A stretch of 64,000 nt of DNA from the NCBI RefSeq assembly GCF_024168645.1, contig NZ_JALJWF010000001.1:3475501-3539500 (forward strand). Direction: 5' to 3'. This document shows, in pieces, positions 37,401 to 44,338 of the stretch. The position numbers and the translations under genes are program-made. The notes under the pieces were generated by a model. The model saw nothing but the letters and a program-made list of their open reading frames with translations, ran no database searches and had not been told where the DNA came from. Numbering within the stretch: the first letter of the stretch is position 1; every line of letters begins with the position of its first letter. This DNA is from Pseudomonas sp. GGS8 (GTDB lineage: Bacteria; Pseudomonadota; Gammaproteobacteria; Pseudomonadales; Pseudomonadaceae).

Positions 37401-40400
37401 GCGCCCTCGGTGACATAGGCAAAACCAGCTTCCAGATCGGTGGCCTGTTCGACAACCGCAACGGCACCCTGGAAAGCGCCAACACTGACCTGACCATGGC
37501 AGTGGGCAGTTTCCTCAACGGTGGCGGCAGTCTGCTGCACGTGGGCAACGGTACTTTCGACATTTCCACCGCCAACGTCACCGGCGCCGGTGGCACCATC
37601 GTCACTCGTGGCGGCCTGACCCTCAACGCCGACAGCTGGACCAACAGCAACGTCATCCAGGCCGGGCGCCTGAACGTCAACGTAAACAATTTCAGCCAGA
37701 CGGCGAGCGGGCAACTGCTGGCCTCGGACAGCCTCGTCGGTACCGGTGGCAATTGGTACAACGACGGGTTGATTGCCAGTAGCGGCAGCCTTGCCCTTAA
37801 CCTGGGCGGTGGTTATAGCGGCAACGGCGGCGTGAGCAGTGTCGGTAGTCTTGGGCTGAGTGCTGCGCAGATCGACCTTACCTCCATGGCCAGCATCACC
37901 GCCGGCACGACCGGAAGCATCAGCAGCAGTGGCAGTCTGACGAACTTCGGCCGCCTCACCTCGGCTGGGGCACTGACCGTCAACGCGGCCTATCTGAAGA
38001 ACCAGGGAACCCTTGGTAGCGGCGCAAACTTACAAGTGAACGCCACTTCGCTGCTCAACCAGAACGGGCTGATCTTCAGCGGCGGCGACATGGCGTTGCG
38101 GGTGAATGACTTCACCAACCGTTATGCGGATGTGTATAGCCTCGGCAACATCAGTATCGCCAGGGATGACAGCAATGGATTGAGTGCGTCGATCTCCAAC
38201 ATATCGGCGACTATCGAAAGTACTGGCGACCTGAGCCTGGCGGCCGCATATATCGAGAACCGCAAGGACGTGTTCCAGGCTACGGGCGGGTTGGTCTCCG
38301 GCTATATCGGGGTGCAATGCTACACCTGCTCTGCATTTGACCCACTCGTTGGATTTCAGACCGATAGTCATCTGGTTTGGGTGGAAAACTATACGTCTCG
38401 GATCGTCCAGGATTCGGCGTCGGCCAGTATGACGGCAGGACACAATTTTCTGGGCCGCGGCGGAGATTTTCTCAATCAGGCCTCGACGGTTAGCGCCGGC
38501 GGCAACTTGACCATGAACCTGCAGACGTTCACCAATCAGGGGGCCTCTGTTGGCGACTATAGCGTCCTACGTTCGTTTGCCTCCCCCGGAGATGAGCAAA
38601 AATATTTGGGTTTCTGGCACTCGATCATGGATTACAACGCCGCTAATGACCCTTCCTATGACTCCGGTATTTTGGGTTATGCAGAGGCAGGGGGGGGAGG
38701 GCCATTTATTCACCCTAATTTGCATCTTTGGACCAGTGACAATGTCGAATCCCTGAGCCGTGTATTGGAAAAAGGTGGAGCTCGGGAGGGTAGCGCCTGG
38801 ATTCACTTCGGCTCGATAAATGTTGAATATGGTGGCGGCTATGAGGAGTTTACCTCGCCTCACTACAGCAGCGATGGAGTACGAGCTCCAGCGCCAGACG
38901 CGGTTCAGAATGCGGCTTTCTTCGAAAATACGGTGACCTATAGCAACCCGTCTACTTACGCCAACGCGGTGGTGCAAGCCGGTGGCGCAGTTAACATCAC
39001 CGCGTCGCAAAATCTCACCAATAGCGTGGTCCGTGAGGGAGTGGTCATTGGCTCCGGCGTATCACGTGTTGGCTCGACCCAGCTCAGTGGACAGCCCGCG
39101 CCGACTATCGTCAACCTCAACGCCCAACTACCGCCCAACCTGGCCCAACAGCAAGTCAACCCGCTGGCCTTGCCTGGCTTCGCTCTGCCCACCGGGCAAA
39201 ACGGCCTGTTCCGCCTTAGCGGCCAAGACAGCAGCACGCCAGCGGCCAGCGGTCCGCAAAGCTGGACCATGGGCGGCGGCAGCGTCAGCACGACCCAGCG
39301 TGAGCAACCAGTTTCCAGCGTCCAGCCACGGAACATTCTACCGGTCAGCAACACTCAGGCCTCCGCCAGCAGCGTTGACCTGAAGCCTGTTGATTATGTG
39401 GCGTCGAACGTGGGCGTTGGCGCCAGCGCGATCAACGTCAGCGCACCGGCTGCCAATTCAACCGGCTCGGCACTACCGGGTCGTTCCACGGCCTTTACCA
39501 TCAATCGCGTCCAAGGGTTGCCGGCCAGCAGCGGTCAGTCCAAACCGCAGAAATACCTGATCGAAACCAACCCGGTACTCACCGACCTCAAGCAATTCAT
39601 GAGCTCGGATTACCTGTTGTCGAACCTGGGTTACGACCCCGACCAAAGTGCCAAGCGTCTGGGAGATGGCCTTTATGAACAACGCCTGATCCAGCAAGCG
39701 GTAGTGGCTCGTACCGGTCAGCGCTTCATCGATGGCCAGACCAGCGACGAAGGCTTGTTCAAATATTTGATGAACAACGCCATCGCCAGCAAAACAGAGC
39801 TCAACCTGTCGTTGGGCGTCAGCCTGACCTCCGAACAAGTCGCAGCCCTGACCCATGACATTGTCTGGATGGAAAACGCCGAGGTGAACGGCGAGCAAGT
39901 GCTGGTGCCGGTGCTGTACCTGGCCAACGCCAACAATCGCCTGGCCGCCAACGGTGCCTTGATCCAGGGCAGCGACGTGACCCTGATCGCCGGCAAAGAC
40001 CTGAATAATGCTGGCACCTTGCGCGCCTCCAACAACCTGTCGGCCACGGCCACCAACGACCTGGTCAACAGCGGCCTGGTGGAAGCCGGCAATCGGCTCG
40101 ACCTGAAAGCCGGCAACAACATAGTCAACAAGGCCGGCGGCATCATCGCCGGCCGTGATGTCTCGCTGACCGCCACCCGGGGCGACGTGATCAACGAACG
40201 CACCGTCACCACTCATGAAAGTGGCAGCGGTTATCGCGACGAGCGCACGGACTTCGTCGATAACGCGGCCCGCATCGAAGCCGGACACTCGCTCACCCTC
40301 AACGCCGGACGCGATATCAATAACGTTGGCGGCGTGCTGAAAAGTGGTGCTGATACCACGATCACCGCCGGTCGTGACGTCAATCTCACTTCAGCCGAAC

Positions 40401-42739
40401 AGATCGTCAGCGGCGAGCGGGGTCAGCATCGTGATCAGACCATTACCCAATATGGCTCAGACATCGATGTAGGGCAGGACCTGAAGGTCAATGCCGGACG
40501 GGATATCACCGCTATAGCCAGTCAGATCGACGCCAAGCGCGATGTGAGCATGAGCGCTGTCGGCGACTTGACCCTGGCCTCGGCGGCGGATGAGCAGCAC
40601 TCGTACAGCAAGAGCAAGAAGATTACCAGCCAGCAAGATCATGTCCATCAGGTAGCCACCACCGTTACAGCAGGCGGCAATGTTGCGCTGAGCGCGGGTA
40701 ACGACCTGACGCTTATCTCCAGCAAGATCGCCGCGGGGGACGAAGCCTACCTGGTGGCCGGCGATAAACTTCAGTTGCTGGCCGCGCAAGACAGCGATTA
40801 TTCGCTGTACGACATGAAGAAAAAGGGTGGTTTCGGTAGCCTGAAGACCCAGCATGATGAAGTCACTGACGTAAAAAACGTGGGTAGTGAGATCCAGACC
40901 GGCGGTTCTTTGGCTCTGATCAGCGTTGGCGACCAGCGGTACCAAGGCGCCAAGCTCAACAGTGGTGGAGACCTGAACCTGAGCAGTGGAGGGAGCATCA
41001 CCTTCGAAGCCGTCAAGGACCTGCATGACGAAAGCCACACCAAAAGTGATAACAACGCGTTCTGGGTATCAGCCAAAGGCAAAGGCAACACTGACGAGAC
41101 CTTGCGCCAGAGTGAGTTGACCGCACAGGGGCAGGTGACGATTAACGCTGTCAACGGCCTGCACATCGACCTCAAGCAGATCGATCAAGACACGGTTGCA
41201 CAAAGCATCGATGCGATGGTCAAGGCCGATCCGAGTCTGGCCTGGATAAAAGACGCCGAACAGCGCGGTGATGTCGACTGGCGCCAGGTCAAGGAAATCC
41301 ACGAGTCCTTTAAGTACAACACTTCGGGTCTTGGACCCGCATCGAAGGTGATCATCGCGATCCTCATGTCAGCCATTCTCGGCCCTGCCGGGCTGGGCCT
41401 GGGCGGGGTAGAGGGGGCGGCAGAGATCAGCCTGGCCACTACGGCAGTCACCAGTCTTATCGATGAAAAAGGCAATCTGGGCAGTGCGCTGAAGGACACC
41501 TTCAGCTCGGGTAGTTTGAAAAACGCGGCAGTCGCTGGCATTACCGCCGGAGTACTGGATTATGCCGACACCAACTGGTTCGGAGATGCCGGGGGCTCCA
41601 CCGTCACCAGCGCCGGACCGCTTCAAGACGCCAATTACACAAGTGACATGCTCAGTTGGAGCAATGCTGAGCAGGCCTTACTGCGCGCTGGTGGGCATGC
41701 CCTGATCAACGGTGGGATTTCTACGGTGATCAATGGCGGAAGCTTCGGTAAGAATCTGAGTAGCGCGGCCTTGGGAGAGGCCATTAATCTTGGTGCGGCA
41801 GCCGGTAACAAAGTCATCGGCGATATAACGAATGACATCTCGAGCAAATTGGTCATGCATGCCTTGCTCGGTGGCTTGCTATCGAAAGCTGCAGGTCAGG
41901 ATTTTGCCAGTGGTGTTGTCGCTGGCGGCGTGGCCGAAGGCCTGACACCACTGGTCAATGCCGCGTTGTCCAACTATGTCAGCAAGATTTTTGACGCGAA
42001 CAACCTGAGCCTCCAGGGTAGCCAGGCCAAAATCACCACGGCGCAATTGATTGGCTTGGTTTCGGGGGCGATGGCCGGCGGTGATCCCAATATCGGCGCG
42101 TTGATCGGTGGGACGGCGGAGAAGTACAACGATCAAGGGCACCCGTTTACCGATCCTACAGTGCTGTTTGGTGATGACGGCGCGCCTCTGCAAGGCGGCA
42201 TGACTGCGCTGGATAAGGCTAAGGCACAGTTGTCATTGGCGATCTTGTTTACGTTGGTTCCGGAGCTTTTTTCGGAAGGGTTTATAGCCAAGATTGGCAC
42301 AATGTTCAACGAGATGGGGGAGGGTGCGGGTGTAGGGGTAACGGCGTCGGGAGGTGGAGCTGCAGTTGACGCGGGTGCAAGCGCAAGCACAGGTGCAGGT
42401 GCAGGTGAGACTATACTGGGAGAGGCGGGTGAGAATGCTGGTGCAAAAGGCATTGATAAAATTTTTGAAACCGGTCGCACGCCAAAAGCAAGTGAGTTAA
42501 AGGAGTACGCGGAGGCTCAAGGCTGGAAACCCTCTCAGACCGATGGTGGCCCCCTCAAATACGTTGACGAGAATGGCATTCCTCGTGTGACAATCAAACA
42601 AGGTAGCTCGCGCGCGCCAGGAAGTTCTGATCCACATGTTGAGTTCAAGGACGCCACAGGCCAAAGAACCGATGCCTTTGGTAATCCGGTAACTAGGAAA
42701 AGCCCAGGAAATCACACAAAAATTGACTTCGATCTTTGA
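31451..42739 (+). CDS. Giant two-partner-secretion exoprotein (FHA/CdiA-like) with C-terminal toxin domain
   Basis: About 3762 residues from ATG 31451. An extended signal peptide region ends near ...MWAQADG (about residue 50). The TPS/haemagglutination domain follows with NPNLTNG (about 116) and NPYGISCNGCGFINTPR (about 157). Residues 330-2100 are dozens of beta-helix repeats built on 'LDNxxG', about 20 residues each. A Cys-containing non-repeat insert lies near 2280-2560, more haemagglutinin repeats to about 3200, and DUF637 near 3215-3330. The last 100 residues resemble polymorphic toxin type 24 (YVDENGIPRVTIKQGS ... NPVTRKSPGNHTKID), a predicted RNase. Base composition turns AT-rich from about 42400, as expected for a swapped toxin tip. 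No VENN motif and no TpsB gene were found. The likely role is contact-dependent killing of competitors. Confidence 0.9.
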   Translation: MDVRHFAFLAGQPSAAVKNREHFWGMPKRGLAFLLANVMFWQPMWAQADGIVVATPGTSLGQAGNGVPIIQIATPNGTGLSHNQFHDYNVGTQGVILNNVANQTGATQLGGIIVGNPNLTNGVAAQTILNEVVGGSPSQLRGYTEVAGQSARVIVANPYGISCNGCGFINTPRVTLTTGKPVLDNGRLDRFQVDQGSVTIDGAGLNANNVDRFEIITRSAKINAEIQAKNLTIIAGRNDVNADSLNATARADDGSAKPQLAIDSSALGGMYAGAIKLVGTEAGVGVKLDGNLATSGGDIQLDANGHLSLAQTSATGAVNAKAASLDARGPVYGGTAVNVQTQGNLTNQQTLAARDSIALTAGGVLTNNGIIEAGVNADTSRNANGDVSLSAQNLTNTGKSVIASRNLTVNTAQTLNNQGGTLSGQKKTSITATTLDNQNNGRVLGSGALELKASQVLNTQGVITSNGNLTAALGHLNNHDGEVSSAGTTTITVTTLDNSDGQVTGDVALNIGLIGALNNQNGVLGSGQSVSISAASLDNSHGGSLVSDGSFTARINGLFDNQNGDLSAKGVVDLQTGSLDNRNGSLTGKDRLTLRSDSLDNRTGKVRAGKDLQLTVGQLDNRQQGLLYSQAAINFNGTHLDNRDGLLSAAGAVQLQAASVDNSGGRISSTTDLTAKVAQFTNQGGELVAQGMLTLNGNGLDNRNGGLVGATKALKLNVDEVDNRGGEISSAVDVAIEGQRLNNSDNGKVLAGTELGLKVAQIINQTKGLLFGKGATTVTGQSLDNSGGSLVTQLGLDIRLDNALSNIEGLISSEGTLTVNAASLDSTRGNVSSAGALALTTTGVLNNQGGSITTDSGLTLNSQSLNNSQNGLISGKSATAVTTGTFDNTQGGQLISGDTLDLTATQVSNGVASRIASDKALTASVTGFDQQGGQLFSKTVLSLDLNHGQLNNQNGLINAPLLMLKNLKDVNNRNGEISSAQAFTLAAQNLDNSNGKLISSQDLTLHIDQLLASIKGLISAQTLEVRSARLDNTGGLISSHGTLGMTVDGQIVNQDGTFIADGDVHLRADSLDNTRGQIAGKADVTANVATLNNQGGQLIATGGLTLTGINLDNRFGGLIGATNALQLNVESVDNRGGELSSKSDVTLIGNSLDNSDGGQVFAEGALSLTVENIINRAKGLLSGKADLTLTGRDLDNSGGSLLSQKNLKLDLKGDLNNSQGLLSAEGTLGVTAASLTNTQGSVSAAGPLTLTTTGAILNQGGEIVTDAGITLNSASLDNRNNGSISGKGAVIVNTGVLDNSLTGRLNSGASLDLTTTQLTNQDGGRIASVGALTASVTGLDQQGGQLFSNTSLTLDLNQGQLNNQNGLISAPLLMLKNLTDVNNNGGEISSAEAFTIAARSLDNSNGKLLSNQPLTLRIDQALTNLKGLIAAAALDVKAASLDNSGGTLTSRANLDLNLDGLLTNQSQGLINATTGLTINSSGLNNQNGSLLGSAIAIDFGAATGDLNNGAGLITITGLLSLKHLRDLNNRNGEISSSQSLDLTARALDNNSGKLISNNLLTVNADTVLNQGGLISGWQGLSLTSNSLDNRNKGTLSSHDSDVAVTASGAILNSGEGALVSQKTLSVNAASLDNSNGGILSSGGNQTLTLNGLLNNAQGGLIDSGATLAMQAMTLGNAGGTVNAKQDLSFTGTTLDNTGGNLIGNGAVTLDLLGALTNTNGKLASAGPLLVQRATQINNQGGQIASQGLMTLLTGGLDNRNLGTIAANDLLTITTGGTVQNSADGQIYSQNGDLQIQAASLVNAKGTLQSQGALNLTIGGDIDNQSGRIVAKDGDLSIKAGNLDNRGGVLASLQAAFTANLTGVLKNGYDLNNNRRSGVTQAQRLNLTALAGIDNYGGRIAAQGGDATVVTGNFDNRNGGLYAKGKVNVTGNNFDNSGDNDGQIAGQQIDLNLSGALNNRLGIIESDGTLAIKAASLDNQTGQLRALGDIGKTSFQIGGLFDNRNGTLESANTDLTMAVGSFLNGGGSLLHVGNGTFDISTANVTGAGGTIVTRGGLTLNADSWTNSNVIQAGRLNVNVNNFSQTASGQLLASDSLVGTGGNWYNDGLIASSGSLALNLGGGYSGNGGVSSVGSLGLSAAQIDLTSMASITAGTTGSISSSGSLTNFGRLTSAGALTVNAAYLKNQGTLGSGANLQVNATSLLNQNGLIFSGGDMALRVNDFTNRYADVYSLGNISIARDDSNGLSASISNISATIESTGDLSLAAAYIENRKDVFQATGGLVSGYIGVQCYTCSAFDPLVGFQTDSHLVWVENYTSRIVQDSASASMTAGHNFLGRGGDFLNQASTVSAGGNLTMNLQTFTNQGASVGDYSVLRSFASPGDEQKYLGFWHSIMDYNAANDPSYDSGILGYAEAGGGGPFIHPNLHLWTSDNVESLSRVLEKGGAREGSAWIHFGSINVEYGGGYEEFTSPHYSSDGVRAPAPDAVQNAAFFENTVTYSNPSTYANAVVQAGGAVNITASQNLTNSVVREGVVIGSGVSRVGSTQLSGQPAPTIVNLNAQLPPNLAQQQVNPLALPGFALPTGQNGLFRLSGQDSSTPAASGPQSWTMGGGSVSTTQREQPVSSVQPRNILPVSNTQASASSVDLKPVDYVASNVGVGASAINVSAPAANSTGSALPGRSTAFTINRVQGLPASSGQSKPQKYLIETNPVLTDLKQFMSSDYLLSNLGYDPDQSAKRLGDGLYEQRLIQQAVVARTGQRFIDGQTSDEGLFKYLMNNAIASKTELNLSLGVSLTSEQVAALTHDIVWMENAEVNGEQVLVPVLYLANANNRLAANGALIQGSDVTLIAGKDLNNAGTLRASNNLSATATNDLVNSGLVEAGNRLDLKAGNNIVNKAGGIIAGRDVSLTATRGDVINERTVTTHESGSGYRDERTDFVDNAARIEAGHSLTLNAGRDINNVGGVLKSGADTTITAGRDVNLTSAEQIVSGERGQHRDQTITQYGSDIDVGQDLKVNAGRDITAIASQIDAKRDVSMSAVGDLTLASAADEQHSYSKSKKITSQQDHVHQVATTVTAGGNVALSAGNDLTLISSKIAAGDEAYLVAGDKLQLLAAQDSDYSLYDMKKKGGFGSLKTQHDEVTDVKNVGSEIQTGGSLALISVGDQRYQGAKLNSGGDLNLSSGGSITFEAVKDLHDESHTKSDNNAFWVSAKGKGNTDETLRQSELTAQGQVTINAVNGLHIDLKQIDQDTVAQSIDAMVKADPSLAWIKDAEQRGDVDWRQVKEIHESFKYNTSGLGPASKVIIAILMSAILGPAGLGLGGVEGAAEISLATTAVTSLIDEKGNLGSALKDTFSSGSLKNAAVAGITAGVLDYADTNWFGDAGGSTVTSAGPLQDANYTSDMLSWSNAEQALLRAGGHALINGGISTVINGGSFGKNLSSAALGEAINLGAAAGNKVIGDITNDISSKLVMHALLGGLLSKAAGQDFASGVVAGGVAEGLTPLVNAALSNYVSKIFDANNLSLQGSQAKITTAQLIGLVSGAMAGGDPNIGALIGGTAEKYNDQGHPFTDPTVLFGDDGAPLQGGMTALDKAKAQLSLAILFTLVPELFSEGFIAKIGTMFNEMGEGAGVGVTASGGGAAVDAGASASTGAGAGETILGEAGENAGAKGIDKIFETGRTPKASELKEYAEAQGWKPSQTDGGPLKYVDENGIPRVTIKQGSSRAPGSSDPHVEFKDATGQRTDAFGNPVTRKSPGNHTKIDFDL

Positions 42740-42747
42740 GAGCAGAC

Positions 42748-43116
42748 ATGGACTATTATGAAATTCTATCGCTCTCAAATTTTTATCTCGAAGATAGCTA
42801 CGTTTTGTCGATTGATGAGATAGAAGGATCACTGATTTTTGAACTGGAAGCTGTTCTTACTAAGAATCACCCGCAATATGAAGAACCTAAAAATGGAGAG
42901 CAGTACTGCTATCGCAAGGTTTTATTGCGGTTTTTTAGCGCGGACTCTATCGAATGGCTTGATAGGAGACTCATAGGGTTTGTAGATAGGACAGGTGATT
43001 TGGACTATGGAAATATAGACAGCTTTGTTAAAGATGATGGGGCTTACATTCTGTCTGGCGATTGGGGGCGGGTCATAATTCGGGGAGGTGAGGTAGAAGC
43101 GGTTATCACTGATTAG
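42748..43116 (+). CDS. Probable immunity protein for the TpsA toxin
   Basis: A 122-residue, acidic, cytoplasmic protein starting MDYYEILSLSNFYLEDSYVL at ATG 42748, eight bases after the stop of the exoprotein. It is AT-rich, like the toxin-encoding tip. Alternating strands and acidic stretches (IDEIEGSLIFELEA, DRTGDLDYGNIDSF) fit an immunity protein that neutralises a basic nuclease. I recognise no specific immunity family, so the role rests on position: in CDI-like loci the gene directly after the toxin tip encodes immunity. The ribosome site is weak ('gagagcagac'); translation may be coupled to the exoprotein. Confidence 0.75.
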   Translation: MDYYEILSLSNFYLEDSYVLSIDEIEGSLIFELEAVLTKNHPQYEEPKNGEQYCYRKVLLRFFSADSIEWLDRRLIGFVDRTGDLDYGNIDSFVKDDGAYILSGDWGRVIIRGGEVEAVITD

Positions 43117-43214
43117 TAGGTGCAAAAGTTAGCGGCGTTGTACCCGCTCCAGGCGATCAAGACTTCAGCGGTCCAATTCCAGTATCCCCGTAAAAAACAG
43201 CCTCTAGTTGGTAG

Positions 43215-43577
43215 GGGAGTGGTGCTTATGTTGGTGTAGATAAATACACCGATACCACTATCAGTGAAGGGACTTTAGTGGTTGGAGCTGTGCCTGGTCA
43301 GTCACCGTACTACACAACCATCCACGGCTTTGAAAGCACCGATGGTACGGCTAAGGGTTATTATGAGGGCTTGCAGATTCAGCCTAACTTGACGAATATT
43401 GCGTATCCACCATATCGAAATGGAGTAACAATCTATAAGGTAACCAGCGATGTTAAAATTGGTGCGGGCAACGCTTCGGCAAATCCACAGTTCGGAATAG
43501 GTGGCGTAGAACAGGTATTTATTCCGAATTTTGAAAATGTGCTGGTACCTCTATATTCGATTCCATTTAGGAACTAA
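43215..43577 (+). pseudogene. Orphan toxin C-terminal module
   Basis: An open frame of 120 codons from just after a TAG (43212-43214) to TAA 43577, without a proper start; GTG 43278 is the first start-like codon. It reads like the tip of a polymorphic toxin: GSGAYVGVDKYTDTTISEG at its start and NVLVPLYSIPFRN at its end. In CDI loci such tips, detached from their delivery gene by recombination, lie after the active immunity gene. The toxin activity is not recognised. The preceding 100 bases (43117-43214) may be its decayed upstream part. Confidence 0.6.
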
Positions 43578-43581
43578 CATC

Positions 43582-43876
43582 ATGTCAGAATTAACTTATC
43601 TAAAAAAGTGGTAGTGTGATTCTTGATGGGTTTAAAGAAATAAGGTCGGGGCTTTCTGCGCTCGAAACTATGGAGCGGGGGGGTGGTATTTGATCGTGAA
43701 GTCGATTTTAAAAATGGTTGGGTTATGCGTGCTAGTAATTCGCACGTTATCCTCGGCTATAAGGTTAATGTGAGTTTCAACTTTTTAATGATAGTCTTGA
43801 AGCTTTTGGTTTTTCTTTGGCTGATGAGGATTTAGAGGGGCTAAAGAAGAAACATGATTATATTTTATTGGAATAA
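43582..43876 (+). pseudogene. Decayed immunity-like gene with several frame changes
   Basis: ATG 43582 reads MSELTYLKK and then stops. Shifting frame after the A-run at 43602-43607 gives GSVILDGFKEIRSGLSALET; shifting at the G-run near 43677-43683 gives VFDREVDFKNGWVMRASNSH; and shifting at the T-run near 43784 gives NDSLEAFGFSLADEDLEGLK, ending at TAA 43876. Together these make a protein of about 95 residues directly behind the orphan toxin tip, as expected for its partner. All three shifts are at homopolymers, so decay or sequencing error are both possible. Confidence 0.55.
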
Positions 43877-43882
43877 TTGGGT

Positions 43883-43908
43883 CCCCCCCCCCCCCCCCCC
43901 CCCCCCCC
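43883..43908. repeat. Poly-C tract of 26 bases
   Basis: An uninterrupted run of 26 C residues seven bases after the end of the decayed immunity-like gene. Such a long G/C homopolymer is rare in Pseudomonas chromosomes. It could be a slippage hotspot, or a scar of sequencing or assembly. Confidence 0.95.
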
Positions 43909-43925
43909 GGAGAAAGAATAAAGTT

Positions 43926-44176
43926 ATGATGGTCTACGAGTTTTCTTGGGGGACTATAACTTCTCAAATAGATCCACGAGGAGGAGCCTGTAGTGTGGGA
44001 GTTAATTGGAGGAAAGAGACGTAGGGTGCAAAAAAATGTATCGACTAATCCAAGTGAGGCGTTTTTTGTCTGGCCAAATAGATGGAGTTGGTGACACAGA
44101 TATAGCCCAGCAGATTGCGGAGCAACAAGGAGGGACTACCCTAGAAGCATTAGCGCTGACTCAGGAAGATCGTTGA
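43926..44176 (+). pseudogene. Two short toxin/immunity-type fragments
   Basis: ATG 43926 opens a frame of about 32 codons (MMVYEFSWGTITSQIDPRGG onward). ATG 44036 opens a 46-codon frame to TGA 44176 (MYRLIQVRRFLSGQIDGVGD, then IAQQIAEQQGGTTLEALAL). Neither has a convincing ribosome site. Their position after the orphan module and their AT-rich composition suggest further debris of swapped toxin or immunity cassettes. No family is recognised. The remaining bases to 44258 hold nothing else I can name. Confidence 0.35.
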
Positions 44177-44258
44177 AACGATCAAAGCCAACCGAGTGGC
44201 AGAACAGAGGGCCATAGCCTTGAAAGCTACCTAGGTCAACGATTTCTCGGGAGATATA

Positions 44259-44295
44259 CGGGGACAGACCACATTTTTAAACGTGGTCTGTCCCC
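44259..44295. repeat. Perfect palindrome 'cggggacagaccac'
   Basis: Arms of 14 bases, cggggacagaccac (44259-44272) and gtggtctgtccccg (44282-44295), with a nine-base AT-rich loop. The motif is familiar from repeats near transposase genes in pseudomonads. It abuts the right-hand copy of the long direct repeat (from 44301). Confidence 0.9.
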
Positions 44296-44338
44296 GATTT
44301 CTGGCGCCTTTGAAACGCCGCAAGCCGGAAGCGCCGGC

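Noticed and set aside
32443..37714. Several 200-380 codon minus-strand frames within the exoprotein gene
   Set aside because: They mirror the regular LDNxxG repeats of the plus strand and show the same periodicity; no independent evidence.
43785..43967. 60-codon minus-strand frame containing eight glycines
   Set aside because: The glycines come from the poly-C tract; no start context and no support elsewhere.
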